Shown here one piece after another: positions 59,550-64,000 of a stretch of DNA of 64,000 bases (position 1 is its first letter; each line of letters starts with the position of its first letter). This stretch comes from Methylobacterium sp. GTDB taxonomy: Bacteria; Pseudomonadota; Alphaproteobacteria; Rhizobiales; Beijerinckiaceae. The notes beneath the pieces are model-generated. The model worked only from the letters and a program-made list of their open reading frames with translations. It searched no databases and was not told where the DNA came from. Location: NCBI RefSeq assembly GCF_028290105.1, contig NZ_JAQGKL010000037.1, positions 1-64,000 on the forward strand, in the 5' to 3' direction. The position numbers and the translations under genes were made by a program.

Positions 59550-59718
59550 CCCGGCGCTCCTGCGGCGGTCGCCCCGCCAGCGTCACCCTGGGTGCCACGG
59601 AAACCGTCCCCGATCCACATGGCCCCAGAGAAACCGGCCGGCGGGAGGGGGCCTCGAAACGCGAATGGCTGGAGCGCATCGACGCCCCGGCCATCCGTTG
59701 GAAACGAGGGAACGTCGC

Positions 59719-60102
59719 TCAGCCCGCGCGGCGCAGCAGCCAGCCGGCGCCGAAGGCAGCCACGGCCACCAGCAACAGGGTGGTTCCCTTGTTCTCGTCG
59801 GCCCGGTTGGCGACGGCGCGCCCCCGCCGCACGGCCTCGTCCTGGTAGGCCCGGCCCCGCTCCTGCAGGTCTCCCGCGAAGGCACGGCCCCGGTGGCGCG
59901 CCTCGTCCACGAGGTGCTCGCCGTCGCGCTGCAGGTCGTCGGCGGCATCGCGCGCCCGGCCGTAGGCATATTGCACGGCGCCGGCGGCCTGCTCGAAGGC
60001 ACCCTCCGCCTGCGGTCGCACCCGTCCGGTCACGGCACCGAGGGCGGATTGCCCACGGCCCTTGATGTTGCGAAGCCCGCCCTCGATCTGGTCCCTGTTC
60101 AT
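59719..60102 (-). CDS. CsbD-like stress protein with C-terminal membrane helix
   Basis: A 127-residue protein starting MNRDQIEGGLRNIKGRGQSALGAVTG, the CsbD-like opening. A long amphipathic segment rich in Arg, Ala and Asp follows, and then a single C-terminal membrane helix (TTLLLVAVAAFGAGWLL). AAGGA lies 9 bases before ATG 60102; an ATG 9 bases upstream is also in frame. CsbD-like proteins are stress-induced and of unknown biochemistry; the membrane tail is a variation. Confidence 0.83.
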   Translation of the reverse strand: MNRDQIEGGLRNIKGRGQSALGAVTGRVRPQAEGAFEQAAGAVQYAYGRARDAADDLQRDGEHLVDEARHRGRAFAGDLQERGRAYQDEAVRRGRAVANRADENKGTTLLLVAVAAFGAGWLLRRAG

Positions 60103-60266
60103 TGTCGTCATTCCTTGGGTTGCGCGCCCGCGTCGTGGAATCCGGTTCCATTGCCCTGGATCCGCGCCGTCTCGGGACGCTCGGTTCTGGCGGCGGGTCG
60201 GACCCGCCGTCGCGTCATGATCCGCGCCGCGCGATCCGTGAGATCGCGGGCGCATCGGTCGAACGG

Positions 60267-60314
60267 TCAGATCTTCTTGCGATCAGATCTTCTTGCGATC
60301 AGATCTTCTTGACG
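60267..60314 (-). repeat. 16-bp tandem repeat at the csbD 3' end
   Basis: On the plus strand the unit TCAGATCTTCTTGCGA occurs at 60267-60282 and 60283-60298, followed by a partial third copy from 60299. Read on the minus strand, each unit contains codons Lys-Lys-Ile-stop, and the third copy is the real end of the CsbD gene. Confidence 0.9.
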
Positions 60315-60511
60315 GCGTCGGCCGCGCTCTGGGCCGCGCCCTTGATGCCGTCCTTGGCGTCGCCGACGGTCTTCTGGGCTTCGCCCTTCAGCTCCTGGGC
60401 CTTGCCCTCGGCCTGCAGCTTCTCGTTGCCGGTGGCCGAACCGATGCCCTGCTTGATGTTGCCGACAGCCTCGTTGGCCAGACCCTTGATCTTGTCCGTC
60501 GTGCTGCTCAT
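60299..60511 (-). CDS. CsbD-family small protein
   Basis: A 70-residue Lys/Ala-rich helical protein: MSSTTDKIKGLANEAVGNIKQG, then ATGNEKLQAEGKAQELKGEAQ, ending ADAVKKI. This is the typical CsbD family sequence. CsbD proteins are induced by general stress regulators. A consensus SigEcfG promoter lies 75-100 bases upstream. Its 3' end has been duplicated in tandem. Its function is unknown. Confidence 0.9.
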   Translation of the reverse strand: MSSTTDKIKGLANEAVGNIKQGIGSATGNEKLQAEGKAQELKGEAQKTVGDAKDGIKGAAQSAADAVKKI

Positions 60512-60866
60512 CAAACTCTCCGTGAAGCTGGTATCCCGCCCAAGGTCCGGTCGCGGAATGCAACCGGGCGTCGTCGGCCAAGCTGAACGGTGCAGCCGGC
60601 CGATTGTTCCATTTCCGACATTGCGGCCACCGGACCGAAGCGCATGTCCCATCCGAGGCGGCGTATTGCAGGCCGAGCTTTGCTGCGCTGCAAGAAGAGC
60701 GTCAGCGACGTCAGGTCGAAGACCAGCATTTCAAATTTTTTAGACCGACAACCCAAAAATTTTGCAGCTATCGCCAAGGCTTAGGCGAGTCCCTGCGGCT
60801 TGAATTCAAAATAATTGCCGATAGAACCGGAGGCCATAAACAAGACTTGAGCCGAGGAAGACGCCC
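60512..60866. other. 355-bp divergent region csbD / oxlT with an AT-rich inverted repeat
   Basis: Besides the csbD promoter it contains an AT-rich inverted repeat at 60732-60764 (CAAATTTTTT paired with AAAAATTTTG, 9 of 10) and a 10-bp palindrome TTGAATTCAA at 60800-60809. These lie upstream of oxlT in otherwise GC-rich DNA and could hold its promoter and operator. A GAGGAAG ribosome site precedes oxlT. No gene is seen. Confidence 0.55.
60586..60610 (-). promoter_or_regulatory. Consensus SigEcfG promoter for csbD
   Basis: On the minus strand GGAAC (60610-60606), exactly 16 bases, then CGTT (60589-60586) matches the general-stress-response promoter consensus GGAAC-N16/17-CGTT perfectly. It lies 75 bases before the CsbD start at 60511, correctly oriented. 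This predicts control by PhyR/EcfG, which are not in the window. Confidence 0.85.
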
Positions 60867-62180
60867 ATGACTGCGCGCATCGCTGCGCCTGCCGCCCCCG
60901 GGACGACGGCGCTCGCGTCCGCCGGGGTGGATTCGCCCCCGCTCGGTCGCTGGGGACAGCTCTTTCTCGGCGTCCTCTGCATGTCGATGATCGCCAACCT
61001 GCAATATGGCTGGACGCTGTTCGTCGATCCAATCCAGCAGAAGTTCGGCTGGGAGCGCACCGCGATCCAGTGGGCGTTCACGATCTTCGTGGTGATGGAA
61101 ACCTGGCTCGTGCCGATCGAGGGCTGGTTCGTGGACCGGTACGGCCCGCGCCTGGTCACGATCTTCGGCGGCGCCCTCTGCGCGCTGGGCTGGGTCCTGA
61201 ACTCCTACGCCGACAGCCTGACGGCGCTCTACGTGGCCGCCGCGATCAGCGGCATCGGCGCGGGCGCGGTCTACGGCACCTGCGTCGGCAACGCCCTGAA
61301 GTGGTTCCCCGACCGGCGCGGCTTCGCGGCCGGCCTCACCGCCGCCGGCTTCGGCGCCGGCTCGGCCCTGACCGTGATCCCGATCGCCAACATGATCCGG
61401 GATTCCGGCTACCAGCACACCTTCCTCGTCTTCGGCCTCGGCCAGGGCCTGATCGTCATGCTGGCCGCCCTGCTCCTCGTCTCGCCGAGCGCCGCCTTCA
61501 AGGACCGCATGCTGGCGGGTCGCACGGCCCTCGTGAACATCGTCACGCGCCGCCAGTATTCCACCGCCGAGATGGTGCGCACGCCCGTCTTCTGGCTGCT
61601 CTACCTCATGTTCGTGATGATGGCGGCCGGCGGCCTGATGGCGGCGGCCTCCCTCGCCCCCATCGCCAAGGACTTCAAGGTCGCGGGCGTGGACGTTTCG
61701 CTCATGGGCATCACCCTGCCGGCGCTGACCTTCGCGCTGACCATCGACCGGGTGCTCAACGGCGTGACGCGGCCCTTCTTCGGCTGGGTCTCGGACAAGA
61801 TCGGCCGCGAGAACACCATGGTCATCGCCTTCATGATCGAGGGGGCCGGCATCCTGGCGCTCGGCATGTTCGCCCACATCCCGATGGCCTTCGTGCTGCT
61901 CACGGGCCTCGTGTTCTTCGCCTGGGGCGAGATCTACTCGCTGTTCCCCGCCACCTGCAGCGACACCTACGGTGACAAGAACGCGGCCGCCAACGCGGGC
62001 CTCCTCTACACCGCCAAGGGCACGGCCGCCCTGCTGCTGCCGATCCTCCTCACCATCCAGGCCAAGACCGGCACCTGGCAGACGGTGTTCTACGCCGCCT
62101 CCGGGATGGCCTTCCTGGCGGGCTTCCTCGCGCTCTTCGTTCTGAAGCCGATGCGCGCCCGGTTCATCGCCCGGAGCTGA
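60867..62180 (+). CDS. oxlT: Oxalate/formate antiporter, OxlT type
   Basis: MFS transporter of the OFA family, 437 residues, with twelve predicted helices. Starts with a Pro/Ala-rich cytoplasmic tail. Loops WFPDRRGFAAGLTAAGFGAGS and FFGWVSDKIGRENTM are OxlT-like. Two charged residues within helices, Arg295 (LTIDRVLNG) and Lys384 (YTAKGTAAL), correspond to the pair that holds oxalate in OxlT. It likely exchanges extracellular oxalate for intracellular formate. An FAH-family gene follows 5 bp later, suggesting an operon with the reductase gene. Confidence 0.9.
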   Translation: MTARIAAPAAPGTTALASAGVDSPPLGRWGQLFLGVLCMSMIANLQYGWTLFVDPIQQKFGWERTAIQWAFTIFVVMETWLVPIEGWFVDRYGPRLVTIFGGALCALGWVLNSYADSLTALYVAAAISGIGAGAVYGTCVGNALKWFPDRRGFAAGLTAAGFGAGSALTVIPIANMIRDSGYQHTFLVFGLGQGLIVMLAALLLVSPSAAFKDRMLAGRTALVNIVTRRQYSTAEMVRTPVFWLLYLMFVMMAAGGLMAAASLAPIAKDFKVAGVDVSLMGITLPALTFALTIDRVLNGVTRPFFGWVSDKIGRENTMVIAFMIEGAGILALGMFAHIPMAFVLLTGLVFFAWGEIYSLFPATCSDTYGDKNAAANAGLLYTAKGTAALLLPILLTIQAKTGTWQTVFYAASGMAFLAGFLALFVLKPMRARFIARS

Positions 62181-62185
62181 CCGAC

Positions 62186-62950
62186 ATGGCCCGCTGGCTT
62201 CGCTACATCCACGACGGCCGGGACGGCTTCGGCCGCCTCGACGGAGAGACCATCGCCGTCCACGCGGGCGACCTCTTCGCCGATCCGGTGCCCACGGGCG
62301 AGACGTTGCCCCTCTCAGAGGTCACCCTCGACCTGCCGTGCCGGCCCTCGAAGTACATCGCCCTGTGGAACAACTTCCATGCGGCGGCGGAGAAGCAGGG
62401 CCTGACCCGGCCCGAGACGCCCCTGTACTTCGTGAAGCCCGCGAGCTGCTATCTGCCGAGCGGGCAGACCGTCACGGCGCCCGAGGGCGTCGGTCGGCTC
62501 CTGTTCGAGGGGGAACTCGGGATCGTGATCGGAAAGCGCGGCCGCGACCTCACCCCCGAGGCGGCGGGCGCGCACATCTTCGGCTACACCTGCGTCAACG
62601 ACGTCACGGCTCTCGAGGCGCTCAAGGCCGATCCGAGCTTCGTCCACTGGACCCGGTCCAAGGGCTTCGACGGTTTCGGGCCCTTCGGTCCGGTGATCGC
62701 CACCGACATCGATCCCGAGGCACTGGACGTGGCCGTGCGCGTCAACGGGCGCGAGCGCCAGCGCTATCCGCTCGCCGACATGATGCTGAAGCCCGCCGAA
62801 CTCGTGGCCCTGCTCTCCCGGGGCATGACGTTGGAGCCCGGCGACCTCATCGCCTGCGGAACCTCCGTGGGGGCGGGCCCGATCCCCAAGGGGGCGACGG
62901 TCGAGGTGGAAATCGCCGGCATCGGCGTCTTGTCGAACGGATTTTCGTGA
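62186..62950 (+). CDS. Fumarylacetoacetate hydrolase family protein
   Basis: FAH-fold metalloenzyme, 254 residues. The divalent-metal ligands are visible as EGELGIVIGK (two Glu) and CVNDVTA (Asp); PLYFVKPASCYLPSG, GPVIATDI and LSRGMTLEPGDLIACGTSVGAG complete the family core. Members hydrolyse or decarboxylate beta-dicarbonyl acids such as acylpyruvates or oxaloacetate. Being 5 bp from oxlT and 67 bp from a PanE-type reductase suggests a role in the oxalate or C2 metabolism, but the reaction is not known. Confidence 0.87.
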   Translation: MARWLRYIHDGRDGFGRLDGETIAVHAGDLFADPVPTGETLPLSEVTLDLPCRPSKYIALWNNFHAAAEKQGLTRPETPLYFVKPASCYLPSGQTVTAPEGVGRLLFEGELGIVIGKRGRDLTPEAAGAHIFGYTCVNDVTALEALKADPSFVHWTRSKGFDGFGPFGPVIATDIDPEALDVAVRVNGRERQRYPLADMMLKPAELVALLSRGMTLEPGDLIACGTSVGAGPIPKGATVEVEIAGIGVLSNGFS

Positions 62951-63017
62951 GCCCTCCGCCCGTCAACGAACCGGACGCGACCCGAACCGCTTCAGGGACA
63001 CCAGCAAGGACACCAGT

Positions 63018-64000
63018 ATGAGCATCGCGATCGTCGGCGCCGGCGCCATCGGAGGATTTCTCGGCGTGCGCCTCGCCCATGCGGGCGAGGACGTCACCTT
63101 CATCGCCCGCGGCGCCAACCTCGACGCCATCCAGCGGAACGGCATGCGCCTGATCGAGGAGAACGGCTCCGAGATCCACGTGACCAACCTCAAGGCCACC
63201 AAGTCGATGGCCGAGGCGGGGCCGCACGACATCGTGCTCCTCACCGTGAAGGCGCACCAGGTCGGGCCGATCGCGGCCGACCTCCACCACCTCGTCGGCC
63301 CCGAGACCATCGTGGTGACGATGCAGAACGGCATTCCGTGGTGGTACTTTTCCGGTGGCCACGGCGGTGATCTCACCGGCACGCATCTCGAGACCGCCGA
63401 TCCGGGCGGGCTCATCGCCAAGCACCTCGACCCGAAGCACGTCATCGGCTCGGTGGTCTACCCGGCCGCCGTCCTCACCGAGCCCGGAATCGTCCAGGTG
63501 GTGGAAGGCCATCGCTTCGGTCTCGGCGAACTCGACGGTTCGATGTCCCCGCGCGTCCAGGCCCTGGCCCAGACCCTGATCAAGGCGGGCTTCCGCGCGC
63601 CGGTGACCAGCGACATCCGGGCGGAGATCTGGCTCAAGCTCTGGGGCAACCTCAGCTTCAACCCGATCTCGGCGCTCAGCCACGCGACACTGGTGGACAT
63701 CTGCCAGTTCCCCGAGACCCGGACGCTCGCCGCCGACATGATGCGGGAGGCGCAAGACATCGCGAACCGCCTCGGCGTCACCTTCAAGCTCGGCATCGAG
63801 CGGCGCATCGCGGGCGCCGAGAAGGTCGGCGCGCACAAGACCTCGATGCTGCAGGACGTGGAGGCCGGGCGGCCCATCGAACTCGAGGCCCTGGTCGGCT
63901 CGATCATCGAGCTCGGGCGCCTCACCGACACCCCGACCCCGCATATCGGCACCGTCTACGCCCTGATGCGCCTCCTCTCCCAGAGCCTGGAGCGGGCGCA
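63018..64000 (+). CDS. PanE/ApbA-type 2-dehydropantoate reductase homologue, 3' end outside window
   Basis: NADPH-dependent reductase of the PanE family, cut by the window end after 327 codons with no stop. The dinucleotide loop is IVGAGAIGGFLG (5-16). The catalytic region includes DIVLLTVKAHQ, VVTMQNGIPWWYF and EIWLKLWGNLSFNPISALSHA, with the conserved Lys and Asn/Ser residues. VGAHKTSMLQDVEAGRPIELEALVGSI is a diagnostic PanE segment. In methylotrophic Methylobacterium a PanE-like protein (PanE2) next to oxalate genes has been proposed as an oxalyl-CoA reductase. The neighbouring oxlT makes that the leading hypothesis here; pantothenate synthesis is the alternative. Confidence 0.88.
   Translation, partial: MSIAIVGAGAIGGFLGVRLAHAGEDVTFIARGANLDAIQRNGMRLIEENGSEIHVTNLKATKSMAEAGPHDIVLLTVKAHQVGPIAADLHHLVGPETIVVTMQNGIPWWYFSGGHGGDLTGTHLETADPGGLIAKHLDPKHVIGSVVYPAAVLTEPGIVQVVEGHRFGLGELDGSMSPRVQALAQTLIKAGFRAPVTSDIRAEIWLKLWGNLSFNPISALSHATLVDICQFPETRTLAADMMREAQDIANRLGVTFKLGIERRIAGAEKVGAHKTSMLQDVEAGRPIELEALVGSIIELGRLTDTPTPHIGTVYALMRLLSQSLERA

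Overview
The window is a high-GC chromosome segment from an alphaproteobacterium of the Hyphomicrobiales, most likely a Methylobacterium or Methylorubrum relative. The evidence is gene order and content: the DUF2125-tyrC-hisC block; secB-tim44-mltA-smr; rho-mnmE-mnmG-rsmG-parA-parB facing holA-lptE-leuS; an OhrR/Ohr pair; a consensus SigEcfG promoter; and an oxalate transporter next to a PanE-type reductase. The genus is inferred. The mnmG-rsmG-parAB block with a perfect parS suggests an origin-proximal location. No tRNA, rRNA, CRISPR array, prophage or intact insertion sequence was seen.

Layout. 0-2.4 kb: a truncated PlsC-type acyltransferase, an unknown small protein and a DUF2125 protein. 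2.4-6.5 kb (minus): chorismate mutase, an Ldh2-family dehydrogenase, HisC and TyrC, an aromatic amino acid operon. 6.8-9.5 kb: metX-metW and a BioC-like methyltransferase. 9.6-17.2 kb: amidase, extensin-like lipoprotein, a small secreted protein coupled to RNase T2, RlmJ, an HD-GYP protein and GlcD. 17.4-26.4 kb: cytochrome c, OhrR/Ohr with operators, HisS, DUF3429, MFS, SecB, Tim44-like, MltA and Smr.

26.4-39.3 kb is the conserved core: rho, mnmE, mnmG, rsmG, parA and parB on the plus strand, then holA, lptE and leuS on the minus strand, and the PLP protein YggS. 39.3-44.5 kb: a MarR/MFS pair, an amino-acid ABC importer (two permeases and an ATPase, no binding protein) and a lipocalin-like protein. 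44.5-51.5 kb: a pyruvate dehydrogenase operon with homodimeric E1, E2 and lipoylated E3, then a phasin-like gene. 51.5-55.5 kb: L,D-transpeptidase, OmpR-type regulator, a lone cNMP-binding domain, DapD and an alpha/beta-hydrolase that lacks its nucleophile.

55.5-60.6 kb looks like a stress-related accessory region: manganese catalase, a frameshifted cysteine hydrolase, an ECF sigma/NrsF-type anti-sigma pair, a creatininase-family hydrolase and two CsbD-like proteins, one with a consensus SigEcfG promoter. 60.8 kb to the end is probably an oxalate module: an OxlT-type antiporter, an FAH-family enzyme and a PanE-type reductase cut by the window edge.

Two patterns cross gene boundaries. parS-like 16-mers flank the parAB region. 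Short tandem duplications of 14-17 bp repeatedly sit on or just after stop codons (mnmE, gltL, lpdA, csbD). All calls come from reading the sequence; no database search was run.
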